Positions 27,462-34,800 of a stretch of 64,000 bases of DNA are shown in pieces; position 1 is the first letter of the stretch, and each line of letters starts with the position of its first letter. The notes under the pieces are model-generated. The model was not told where the DNA came from. It did not search any database and saw nothing but the letters and a program-made list of their open reading frames with translations. The translations under genes were made by a program, and so were the position numbers. Source of the DNA: Candidatus Faeciplasma pullistercoris (GTDB taxonomy: Bacteria > Bacillota > Clostridia > Oscillospirales > Ruminococcaceae); contig DVLL01000012.1 of NCBI GenBank assembly GCA_018715525.1, positions 1 through 64,000 on the forward strand. Direction: 5' to 3'.

Positions 27462-27954
27462 CGCCGAACGTTCCTTCCAACATTTCGCCTAATTTCTTTC
27501 TTGCCCTCATAAGCAAGGAAGAAACAGTATTTTGATTTGATTCCATTATGCGTGCGATATCCTTGATCGGATATCCCTCAAAGTAGTAAAGATATACCGC
27601 TGTACGGTACTTCTGAGGCAGCGCCTTGACTGCGCTCATGACGGTTCCGTCGGCATTATACTCGTCGTTGACCGGTATGTTTTCGCTTAGCTCGATATTT
27701 GGGTGCGAATATGCACGTTTGTTGTAGTTTTTGCACATGTTGATTGTTACCCTCAATATCCACGCCTTTTCATGCTCCTCTGACTCAAATTGCGGCAGGG
27801 AGCGGCAAAGCTTCAAGAAAACCTCCTGTGTAATGTCCTCGGCGTAATGGGTGTCGCACAAAGCGTGATATGCCGTGCGGTAGACCATATCCGAATATTT
27901 ATCAACGACGTTAGATATGTAAACATTTGCTTCGTTAGTTTGCATAATCCTCAC
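27445..27954 (-). CDS. ECF-type RNA polymerase sigma factor
   Basis: 169 residues from GTG at 27954; an ATG at 27945 is also possible. Region 2 (about 15-80) has YRTAYHALCDTHYAEDITQEVFLKL for -10 recognition; region 4 (about 110-160) has LPQKYRTAVYLYYFEGYPIKDIARIM with a helix-turn-helix and NTVSSLLMRARKKL. An SigV/SigW-like extracytoplasmic sigma factor. It is followed by the overlapping putative anti-sigma gene. Its stimulus and regulon cannot be inferred here. Confidence 0.92.
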   Translation of the reverse strand: MRIMQTNEANVYISNVVDKYSDMVYRTAYHALCDTHYAEDITQEVFLKLCRSLPQFESEEHEKAWILRVTINMCKNYNKRAYSHPNIELSENIPVNDEYNADGTVMSAVKALPQKYRTAVYLYYFEGYPIKDIARIMESNQNTVSSLLMRARKKLGEMLEGTFGDEFSK

Positions 27955-28198
27955 TCGTTTGCCTAATGAACAGCAAAGAACTCCTTTCTGTCATCTGACC
28001 TGCGATTCAAGTTTCACTATCAATACAATCTGCAGCTCAGAAATATTGCAGTACGCCTTCGCAAATTTTATGCTTGTGGCATAACATACACAAATCATTT
28101 TATCAGATAATGAGCTCAAAGTAAACATGTATCTGTCAATATTGTTGGCAAGATTTGCAGTTAAATGTGCACAAAAAATCTTGCAAAAATTTTTTGTC

Positions 28199-28227
28199 TT
28201 GATTTGTGTGTCGGAATGGTGTATAAT
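28199..28227 (+). promoter_or_regulatory. Promoter of the 196-residue lipoprotein gene
   Basis: TTGATT (28199-28204), 17 bp, TATAAT (28222-28227), about 48 bp before the start at 28275. The rest of 27955-28198 holds the sigma gene's upstream region; the best sigma promoter there is only a weak TTTACT-17-TAAAAT, so I do not call it. Confidence 0.75.
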
Positions 28228-28274
28228 GTCCTTCGATATTTTACGTTTCAAGATGGGGCAGAAAGGAAAGAAGA

Positions 28275-28865
28275 ATGAAATTTAGAGCAGTATTAGCGGC
28301 ACTTTTGGCATCAATGATAATTTTTTCCGGCTGCACAGACGGCAACGAGCCTAATGCTAATGTTGAGAACGCCAATAACGACAACGTAACAGTTGAGTCC
28401 ACAGGCGACAACGAGACCCAGAAGGAAGAGGAAGAGCCTGAAGCTGAAGAGGAAGAAAAAGAAGTGGAACTTGAGCTTGTACTTACAATCGACGTAAAAA
28501 CAACCGGCTATGAGCTTGTCGGCGGACACAACGCCACGATAGTGATGATACCCTTTGTGGGCTCAGCGCACGGCGACTATTTCAACGGCGATATTGTCGG
28601 AACAGGCTATGACACGCAGACGATAATCGACGATGTTACTCATTTTTCCGCGAGGTATATGATAAGAGGAACCGACGCCAATGGTCAGGCATGCACTCTC
28701 TTTATCGAGAACAACGGCACCGATCTTGCCAAGTGCGTTCCTACAATTTACACCGACAGTGCGCTTCTTGAGGATTGGGAGACATCCGACATGCGCTCTG
28801 TGGTAACTGTTGTAGAGGGCGGCGTCTGCATCAATGTATACAAGGCGACAGAGGTCGAGGAGTAA
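28275..28865 (+). CDS. Lipoprotein with a DUF3237-like domain
   Basis: 196 residues. Signal peptide with lipobox FSGC (Cys20), then an acidic Asn/Glu-rich linker (25-65), then a beta-rich domain: GHNATIVMIPFVGSAHGDYFNG... and HFSARYMIRGTDANG. This order resembles DUF3237-type small barrels, but the match is by eye. Likely tethered to the outer face of the membrane. Own promoter and terminator. Function unknown. Confidence 0.7.
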   Translation: MKFRAVLAALLASMIIFSGCTDGNEPNANVENANNDNVTVESTGDNETQKEEEEPEAEEEEKEVELELVLTIDVKTTGYELVGGHNATIVMIPFVGSAHGDYFNGDIVGTGYDTQTIIDDVTHFSARYMIRGTDANGQACTLFIENNGTDLAKCVPTIYTDSALLEDWETSDMRSVVTVVEGGVCINVYKATEVEE

Positions 28866-28885
28866 TCGATATGCCGTGACAAAAG

Positions 28886-28912
28886 GCGGGCTGCCATGCG
28901 GTCCGCTTTTTT
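28886..28912 (+). terminator. Intrinsic terminator after the lipoprotein gene
   Basis: A 9-bp stem GCGGGCTGC/GCGGTCCGC with a CAT loop and six T's. The next gene starts about 39 bp later, so it may also act as a partial terminator. Confidence 0.75.
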
Positions 28913-28950
28913 CGTTAGGAAAAGTCAAAAGCTCAAAGGGGAGTATATGT

Positions 28951-29406
28951 ATGAATCATTCTGACAAGGCGTACGAGCTGTTCATGCGGGGATACAACTG
29001 TTCGCAGTCGGTATTTGCCGCATTCTGCGACATAACCGGCATGGACACGGACACAGCCCTTAAAATCTCATCCTCATTCGGCGGCGGGATAGGCAGGCTG
29101 AGGGAGGTCTGCGGGGCTATGAGCGGCATGCTCATGGCTGCGGGGCTGCTCTATGGCTACACCACGCCTGCCGACTACGATGTAAAAAGTAATCACTACC
29201 GTCTGGTGCAGGAGCTGGCGTACAGGTTTAAGGAGGGCGCGGGCTCGATGATATGCCGCGAGCTTTTGGGCTTGGACGGCGCTTCAAACCCGGAGTCGCC
29301 CGTGAGGACGGAGGAGTTTTACGCTACCCGCCCTTGCGGCAAGGTTATAAGGCTTGGAGCTCAGGTGCTGGACGACTATATCAAGGAACACCCGTATGAC
29401 AGATAG
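28951..29406 (+). CDS. C_GCAxxG_C_C family redox-associated protein
   Basis: 151 residues. The conserved cysteines of this family are visible: GYNCSQSVFAAFCD near the start, VCGAMSGMLMAAG in the middle (the GCAxxG-like core), CRELLG, and RPCGKVI near the C-terminus. These proteins are common in anaerobes, may bind a metal or redox centre, and have no proven role. AAAGGGGAG precedes the ATG. The 3' end overlaps the next gene by 11 bp, so the two are translationally coupled. Confidence 0.88.
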   Translation: MNHSDKAYELFMRGYNCSQSVFAAFCDITGMDTDTALKISSSFGGGIGRLREVCGAMSGMLMAAGLLYGYTTPADYDVKSNHYRLVQELAYRFKEGAGSMICRELLGLDGASNPESPVRTEEFYATRPCGKVIRLGAQVLDDYIKEHPYDR

Positions 29407-30157
29407 CGAGAGGTTCTCAGAGCTTCTTTCTCTTCCGAAAAGCAGTCTTAAAACAGGCTCCGGAGTCGGCATACTCGGTGAAAAATACCTGCACGCCGTC
29501 CTTAAGAGCTTTTTTGAGCCGGAGCCCGCCTTCCATGAGCAAAAGGCAGGTAGATTCACAGCGGATATCCTCAGGGACGGGATCGTTACCGAGATACAGA
29601 CAAGATCGCTTGACAAGCTAAGACCAAAGCTTGACTACTATCTTTGCGAGGGCTACAGAGTAAGGGTAGTGCTGCCGCTGCCGCGTATAAAGTGGCTGAT
29701 ATGGGTAGACCCCGAGACCGGCGAATTGGGCTCAAAGCGCCGCTCAGGAAGGCGAGGAAGCTTTTACGACGCCTTTTGGGAGCTGTATAAAATCAAGGAT
29801 TATCTTGGCAGAGAGGGCGTGAGCGTCTGCCTTGTGCTTGTCGACCTCGACGAATACCGCTGGCTAAACGGCTTCGGCAGAACCAGAAAGCGGCGCTCAA
29901 CGAGAATGGAGAGGCGGCCTGTCGGGCTTGGCGAGACGGCGGAGCTGATCTGCCCCGAAGATTACGGCTTGTTTATTCCAAAGTCTATCTTTAGTGAATT
30001 TACCGCTGACGAATTTGCCTTGGCTGCCGGAATAGCTGCTAAGTACGCATGGTCGGGACTCAAGGTCCTGGAGGCGGCAGGCTGTATAGAGCTTGCCGGA
30101 AAGCGGGGCAGAAAGAATTTGTACAGGATAAAGGATGACCTGCTTCCTCTAATGTAA
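29396..30157 (+). CDS. Uncharacterised protein with PD-(D/E)XK-like core and winged helix
   Basis: 253 residues from the ATG at 29396. The N-terminal half has spacing like a restriction-endonuclease fold: Glu29 in GILGEKYLHAVLKSFF, then FTADILRDGIVTEIQTRS with Asp57 and Glu66-x-Gln68, followed by alternating strands and helices (VRVVLPLPRIKWLIWVD). A basic middle follows (TRKRRSTRMERRP), then about 205-253 looks like a winged helix (ADEFALAAGIAAKYAWSGLKVLEAAG). So it could be a nuclease or a decayed nuclease that binds DNA. The family is not recognised. Confidence 0.6.
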   Translation: MTDSERFSELLSLPKSSLKTGSGVGILGEKYLHAVLKSFFEPEPAFHEQKAGRFTADILRDGIVTEIQTRSLDKLRPKLDYYLCEGYRVRVVLPLPRIKWLIWVDPETGELGSKRRSGRRGSFYDAFWELYKIKDYLGREGVSVCLVLVDLDEYRWLNGFGRTRKRRSTRMERRPVGLGETAELICPEDYGLFIPKSIFSEFTADEFALAAGIAAKYAWSGLKVLEAAGCIELAGKRGRKNLYRIKDDLLPLM

Positions 30158-30229
30158 ATCTAATCTTTTTGAGGCATAATTAAGCTGCGGCGGATCATGC
30201 CGCTGAATGCAGGACAAGAGGTGGAAAAC

Positions 30230-30913
30230 ATGAGAATACTTTTGGCGGAGGACGAGAAGGATCTTAACTCGATAGTGTCAAAAAAGCTAAGCTCTGAGGG
30301 GTACAGCGTAGATAGCTGCTATGACGGACAGGCCGCAATAGACATACTGTCCTATACAGACTACGACGCTGTGATACTCGACATAATGATGCCTAAGGCG
30401 GACGGCTTTGCGGTGCTGAGCTATATAAGAAAATCCGGGAAAACCACGCCGGTTCTATTTTTGACAGCAAAAGACGCGGTGTCCGACCGGGTAAAGGGGC
30501 TTGACAGCGGCGCTAACGACTATCTTGTGAAGCCGTTTTCCCTTGAGGAACTGAGCGCGAGGATACGCGCAATGACAAGGACGTCCTTTGGGACGAGCAG
30601 CAGCGTTATCACGGTGGCTGACCTCGAGCTGGATACTGCCGGCAAAACAGTCAAAAGAGGCGGCAGGGAAATAACTCTTTCAGCCAAGGAGTATTCGCTC
30701 CTTGAATACCTGATGCTAAACAGGGGAAAGATCCTTTCTCGGGACAAAATAGAGGATCATATATGGAATTTTGATTATGAGGGCGGAACAAATGTAGTCG
30801 ATGTGTATATAAGCTACCTGCGCAAGAAAATAGACGACGGCTTCGACAAAAAGCTGATACATACCGTCAGGGGAAGAGGGTATGTCATCAGGGAAGAGCA
30901 GGGAGGTGAATAG
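30230..30913 (+). CDS. OmpR/PhoB-family response regulator
   Basis: 227 residues from the ATG at 30230 (AGAGGTGG site). Receiver domain 1-115 with acidic pocket AEDE, phospho-acceptor Asp in VILDIMMPK, Thr in FLTAKD and Lys in LVKPFS. Winged-helix DNA-binding domain about 130-223 with the typical LTARE/LSAKEYSLLEYL and VYISYLRKKI recognition region. Partner of the next gene. The PepSY-repeat gene downstream has direct repeats over its -35 and is the likely target. Confidence 0.95.
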   Translation: MRILLAEDEKDLNSIVSKKLSSEGYSVDSCYDGQAAIDILSYTDYDAVILDIMMPKADGFAVLSYIRKSGKTTPVLFLTAKDAVSDRVKGLDSGANDYLVKPFSLEELSARIRAMTRTSFGTSSSVITVADLELDTAGKTVKRGGREITLSAKEYSLLEYLMLNRGKILSRDKIEDHIWNFDYEGGTNVVDVYISYLRKKIDDGFDKKLIHTVRGRGYVIREEQGGE

Positions 30914-30914
30914 C

Positions 30915-32330
30915 TTGTCAATACGGCTCAAGATAACCCTGTGGTTTGCCGCCGCACTGTTTATCGTGATCGCGATGACCTACGCCGTGATACTTTCTGT
31001 CAGCCGTGAGGTGATACAAAAGACGGTGCGCGACACCCTTTTGGAGACGGTTGAGAACAATGTAGACGAGATAGAGTATTACAAAGATATCACAGGCATA
31101 GACCTGAATACGGAGACAGACCACTTCATTATATATAAGGATGGCTATCTCGAGGTCGACGACGACTTTCTTGACGAGGTCAACGAGGTCTACACAGCGC
31201 TATACAGCTCTGACGGAACGCTTATGTACGGTGAAAATCCGCTCGCTATGGAGCTTGCCGGTATGGAGTTTTCCGACTCTGTCGTAAGGACAAGGACGGT
31301 CGGAGGGGAGCTTTTCTATATATTCGACAGAGAGCTTACAGGTCCAGGACTTGGCGGGCTGTGGCTGAGGGGTGTAGTATCGGAGCTTCAGGGCAATTTG
31401 CAGATGCATGAGATATCAGTACTCTCCTTGATTATTCTTCCGGTGATACTTCTCGTAGCGATAGTCGGAGGGTATTTGATAGCGGGCAGGATGCTTCGTC
31501 CGATAAACAACATCACGGAAACGGCAAACATGATAGGCAGAGGCGGAGACCTCAAGCAGAGAATTGAGGTGAAAAAGGGCAACGACGAGCTTCACCGTCT
31601 TGCGGAGAGCTTTAATGAGATGATAGGAAGGCTGGACGCGGCTTTTGAGGCGGAGCGGCAGTTCACCTCGGATGCCTCTCACGAGCTCAGAACTCCCATG
31701 TCAGTCATAATGGCGCAGTGCGAGTATTCGCTTGATGAGACGAGAACCCAGGAGGAATATCAAAATGCGCTCGGGGTGATAAAGAGGCAGGGCAGAAAGA
31801 TGTCGAGGCTGATAAATGACATGCTTGACTTTGTGAGGCTGGAAAGGCACTCAGGCTGCTATGCCATGGAAAAGACCAATCTATCCGAGCTGGTGTCCTC
31901 GGTATGCCAGGACATGGCGTTGATAGGTGAAAAGGGGATAAAGCTTAGCTGCATTCAGGGAGACAATATAACAGCTTGTGTATGCCCAGAGCTGATAAAC
32001 AGGCTTTTGACTAACATTATTTCAAACGCCTACCGTTACGGCAACGAAAACGGAAGCATAAAGGTAGAGCTTTCTGAGGACGAGAACTGTATACGCCTGA
32101 GCGTGGCAGACGACGGTATAGGCATTTCGGAGGATGAGCAGGAGCTGATATTCAATCGCTTCTACCAGTCGGACAGCTCGCGCAGCGGGGTAGGCACAGG
32201 GCTCGGTCTGGCAATGGTAAAAGAGATAGCCTCGCTTCACGGCGGAAGCGTGGAGGTAAACAGCGAGTTGGGCAAGGGAAGCGTGTTCACATTTGTCCTC
32301 CCGAAAAAGCCGGAGCAGCAGGTTAAGTGA
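30915..32330 (+). CDS. Membrane histidine kinase
   Basis: 471 residues from TTG at 30915, with GGGAGGTG upstream (an in-frame ATG at 30882 lies inside the response-regulator gene). Transmembrane helix 1 (about 8-28), an extracytoplasmic sensor of about 135 residues rich in Asp/Glu, transmembrane helix 2 (about 165-190), HAMP, HisKA (DASHELRTPMSVIM), and HATPase with N box, DDGIGIS and GTGLGLAMV. Sensor kinase paired with the preceding regulator. The acidic sensor domain suggests a cation or cationic-peptide ligand, but this is a guess. Confidence 0.94.
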   Translation: MSIRLKITLWFAAALFIVIAMTYAVILSVSREVIQKTVRDTLLETVENNVDEIEYYKDITGIDLNTETDHFIIYKDGYLEVDDDFLDEVNEVYTALYSSDGTLMYGENPLAMELAGMEFSDSVVRTRTVGGELFYIFDRELTGPGLGGLWLRGVVSELQGNLQMHEISVLSLIILPVILLVAIVGGYLIAGRMLRPINNITETANMIGRGGDLKQRIEVKKGNDELHRLAESFNEMIGRLDAAFEAERQFTSDASHELRTPMSVIMAQCEYSLDETRTQEEYQNALGVIKRQGRKMSRLINDMLDFVRLERHSGCYAMEKTNLSELVSSVCQDMALIGEKGIKLSCIQGDNITACVCPELINRLLTNIISNAYRYGNENGSIKVELSEDENCIRLSVADDGIGISEDEQELIFNRFYQSDSSRSGVGTGLGLAMVKEIASLHGGSVEVNSELGKGSVFTFVLPKKPEQQVK

Positions 32331-32338
32331 AAAATTCA

Positions 32339-32380
32339 GGCGTGGCAGACATAACAAATTGCCGCGCCAAAAATTTTTTG
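32339..32380 (+). terminator. Terminator after the histidine kinase
   Basis: GGCGTGGCA (32339-32347) pairs with TGCCGCGCC (32360-32368), then AAAAATTTTTTG. Confidence 0.75.
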
Positions 32381-32382
32381 TT

Positions 32383-32417
32383 TTCTTAATGTTCTTCTAA
32401 TCTTACGCTGCTATAAT
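32383..32417 (+). promoter_or_regulatory. Promoter with direct repeats before the PepSY-repeat gene
   Basis: TATAAT lies at 32412-32417 but the -35 place is poor. Over it are T-rich direct repeats (TTCTTAAT near 32383, TTCTTCTAAT at 32392-32401), the arrangement seen where an OmpR-type regulator activates. A regulator of that class is encoded just upstream (inference). Confidence 0.5.
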
Positions 32418-32450
32418 GGCATCAGAACAAAGAAAGGAGCACACTTAAAA

Positions 32451-33791
32451 ATGACTAAGCTTAAAAATTTATTTTCAACTCCAATAAAGGCGGCAGTTAC
32501 CGTAGCATGTATGCTTGTAATCGTTGCGCTGGTAGGCACAGCGGTTGTGTTTATAGGCAGAGCGGCTGCCGGAGCTGATGCAATCGGCTCTGATAAGGCG
32601 CAGATGTTCGCCTTTGCCGACGCGGGAGTAGACCCGACGTCAGCGGAGAGAGTACACACTGAATTTGACTACGAGAACGGTGAATTCGTATACGACATTG
32701 AATTTGTTGCCGGCGGAAAAGAATACGAGTACCGTATAAAGGCAAATGACGGCGCGATAATCAGCCGAAGCTCGGAGCTCGTTGACAGTCAGCAGAATAC
32801 AGGCGCGGTAACCGGAAACACCGATGTTCAGCCGCAAGGCTCTGATGATTCAAATGTAATCACCGCCGATGAGGCGAGAGCGGCAGCGCTTGCCGACGCG
32901 GGGCTCAGCGAATCCGAGGTTACATTTACCAAGACCCAGCTTGACCGTGACGACGGAGTGCAGGAGTACGAGGTAGACTTCTACACCTCCGATAAGGAGT
33001 ACGACTACGAGATCAACGCCATAACCGGCGAGATAATCAGCAGAGAGTCCGAGACCTTCAAGAATAATTCCTCCTCACAGCAGACTCAGACCTCCGGCGA
33101 CGTAATCACCGCCGAGGAGGCGAGAGCGGCAGCGCTTGCCGACGCAGGACTCAGCGAATCCGAAGTGACCTTCACTAAGACCCAGCTTGACCGTGACGAC
33201 GGAGTCCAGGAGTACGAGGTAGACTTCTACACCTCCGATAAGGAGTACGACTACGAGATCAACGCCATAACCGGCGAGATAATCAGCAGAGAGTCCGAGA
33301 CCTTCAAGAATAATTCCTCCTCACAGCAGACCCAGACCTCAGGCGACGTAATCACCGCCGATGAGGCGAGAGCGGCAGCGCTTGCCGATGCAGGACTCAG
33401 CGAATCCGAGGTCACATTTACCAAGACTCAGCTTGACCGTGACGACGGAGTTCAGGTATACGAGATTGAGTTCTACACCTCTGACAGAGAGTGTGAATAT
33501 GAGATCAACGCCACAACCGGTAAGGTTATAAGCAGGAGCTCTGAGACTTACAGGACTCAGAGCCAGAACCCCGGAAATGCCTCCTATATCGGTGTGGATA
33601 AGGCTAAGGAAATCGCCGCAGGGCACGCCGGAATATCCTTGAGCGGCGCCACCTTCTCAAAGGCAAAGCTTGAGCGCGACGACGGCTACATGGTATACGA
33701 GATAGAGTTCTACTCAGGCGGAATCGAGTACGAGTACACCATCGACGCCGTGACCGGAGACATCATCGAATACGACTCCGAGCACCACTGA
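32451..33791 (+). CDS. Membrane-anchored PepSY-repeat protein
   Basis: 446 residues. One N-terminal transmembrane helix (about 13-36) and then five PepSY-like domains outside the cell. Domains 2-4 (residues about 136-217, 218-299, 300-381) are nearly identical 82-residue copies, each with DEARAAALADAGLSESEV, KTQLDRDDGVQ and YEINAITG; domains 1 and 5 are diverged. Ser/Gln/Thr linkers separate the copies. PepSY domains often inhibit proteases or modulate envelope factors. It follows a two-component system and may be its output. Confidence 0.85.
   Translation: MTKLKNLFSTPIKAAVTVACMLVIVALVGTAVVFIGRAAAGADAIGSDKAQMFAFADAGVDPTSAERVHTEFDYENGEFVYDIEFVAGGKEYEYRIKANDGAIISRSSELVDSQQNTGAVTGNTDVQPQGSDDSNVITADEARAAALADAGLSESEVTFTKTQLDRDDGVQEYEVDFYTSDKEYDYEINAITGEIISRESETFKNNSSSQQTQTSGDVITAEEARAAALADAGLSESEVTFTKTQLDRDDGVQEYEVDFYTSDKEYDYEINAITGEIISRESETFKNNSSSQQTQTSGDVITADEARAAALADAGLSESEVTFTKTQLDRDDGVQVYEIEFYTSDRECEYEINATTGKVISRSSETYRTQSQNPGNASYIGVDKAKEIAAGHAGISLSGATFSKAKLERDDGYMVYEIEFYSGGIEYEYTIDAVTGDIIEYDSEHH
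32856..33593 (+). repeat. Three tandem 246-bp repeats inside the PepSY gene
   Basis: Repeats begin at 32856, 33102 and 33348, each at GTAATCACCGCCGA. The first two are nearly identical at DNA level; the third diverges in its second half. The 246-bp period is exactly 82 codons, so copy number can change without breaking the frame. Confidence 0.9.
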
Positions 33792-33821
33792 TAAGCACTT
33801 TACAGCATACAGGCATAAGAA

Positions 33822-33861
33822 AAATCCCTCTTCGGTCAAACAATCGACCTAAGAGGGATTT
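33822..33861. terminator. Bidirectional terminator between the PepSY gene and trxB
   Basis: AAATCCCTCTT-CGGTC pairs with GACC-AAGAGGGATTT around an AAACAATC loop. Convergent genes flank it, so it probably serves both. Confidence 0.8.
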
Positions 33862-33885
33862 CCCTTTATATAAGCATGAAGTTTG

Positions 33886-34800
33886 TCAGCGCGCGTTGTC
33901 CAGATATCTGCACGCTGCCAGAGCGGCTACCGCTCCGTCAGCTACAGCAGTGGTGAGCTGTCTTACTTCCTTTTTTCTGCAATCTCCCGCAACAAATATT
34001 CCGGGATATATCGTCTTGCAGTCTTCGCCTGAGTCTGCATAGCCAGCCTGGTCAAGCCTTATGAGCTGGGAGGCGAATCCGTTTTCCGGCTCGTGACCTA
34101 TGGCGATAAAAAGCCCGTCAAGCGTGAGCTCTTTCTCGGTTCCGTCAACAGTGCTGCGAAGCGTTACACCGCTTAGCTTGCCATCGCCGTGAACCGCACT
34201 GATGGTGGAGTTGAGTATATACTCGATGTTGTCTCTATCGGCGGCTGAGTCGACAACGGCTGAGTCCGCTCTGAACTCGGAGCGGCGGTGTATAACGTAT
34301 ACCTTGCTGCAAATCTGGGAGAGGTATATCGCTTCCTGAAGAGCGGTGTTTCCGCCGCCGTTTACAGCGACGACCTTATTTCTGAAGAACTCGCCGTCGC
34401 ATACGGCGCAGGTGGAAATTCCGGCGCCGATAAGAGCATCCTCGTGCTCAAGCCCTAATTTTTTTGCCTTAGCCCCGGTGGCTATGATAACCGCGCGGCA
34501 GCTATAGCTATCGCCGTACGGAGTGGAAAGAGTAAAGACTCCGTTTTCCTCCGATATGTTTGATATCTCGTTAAGCTCGAGCTCTGCTCCACAGTTGGTA
34601 GCCTGTACGGTCATAAGGTCGGCAAGCTCCAGTCCGGAAATCGAGCTGAAGCCGGGAAAATTTTCAACCTTGGGCGACCAGGTAATCTGACCGCCCAAGG
34701 TGTTCTTTTCCAAAATCAGTACCGACCTGCCGGCGCGGCAGGCATAGAGGGCTGCGGTAAGTCCCGCAGGTCCTCCTCCGATAATGATTATATCATGCAT
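33886..34800 (-). CDS. trxB: Thioredoxin reductase
   Basis: 304 residues from the ATG at 34800, which lies inside the nrdD end (8-bp overlap) with GGAGAG upstream. FAD-binding GGGPAGLTAALYACRAG, NADPH-binding GGGNTALQEA, redox motif CAVC in STCAVCDGEFF, and FIAIGHEPEN. It passes electrons from NADPH to thioredoxin-type partners. Being coupled to nrdD, whose product ends in a thioredoxin-like domain, suggests it feeds ribonucleotide reduction directly. Confidence 0.92.
   Translation of the reverse strand: MHDIIIIGGGPAGLTAALYACRAGRSVLILEKNTLGGQITWSPKVENFPGFSSISGLELADLMTVQATNCGAELELNEISNISEENGVFTLSTPYGDSYSCRAVIIATGAKAKKLGLEHEDALIGAGISTCAVCDGEFFRNKVVAVNGGGNTALQEAIYLSQICSKVYVIHRRSEFRADSAVVDSAADRDNIEYILNSTISAVHGDGKLSGVTLRSTVDGTEKELTLDGLFIAIGHEPENGFASQLIRLDQAGYADSGEDCKTIYPGIFVAGDCRKKEVRQLTTAVADGAVAALAACRYLDNAR

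Noticed and set aside
27991-28251. 86-codon minus-strand ORF upstream of the sigma gene
   Set aside because: No ribosome site or recognisable features; it covers the AT-rich promoter region between divergent genes.
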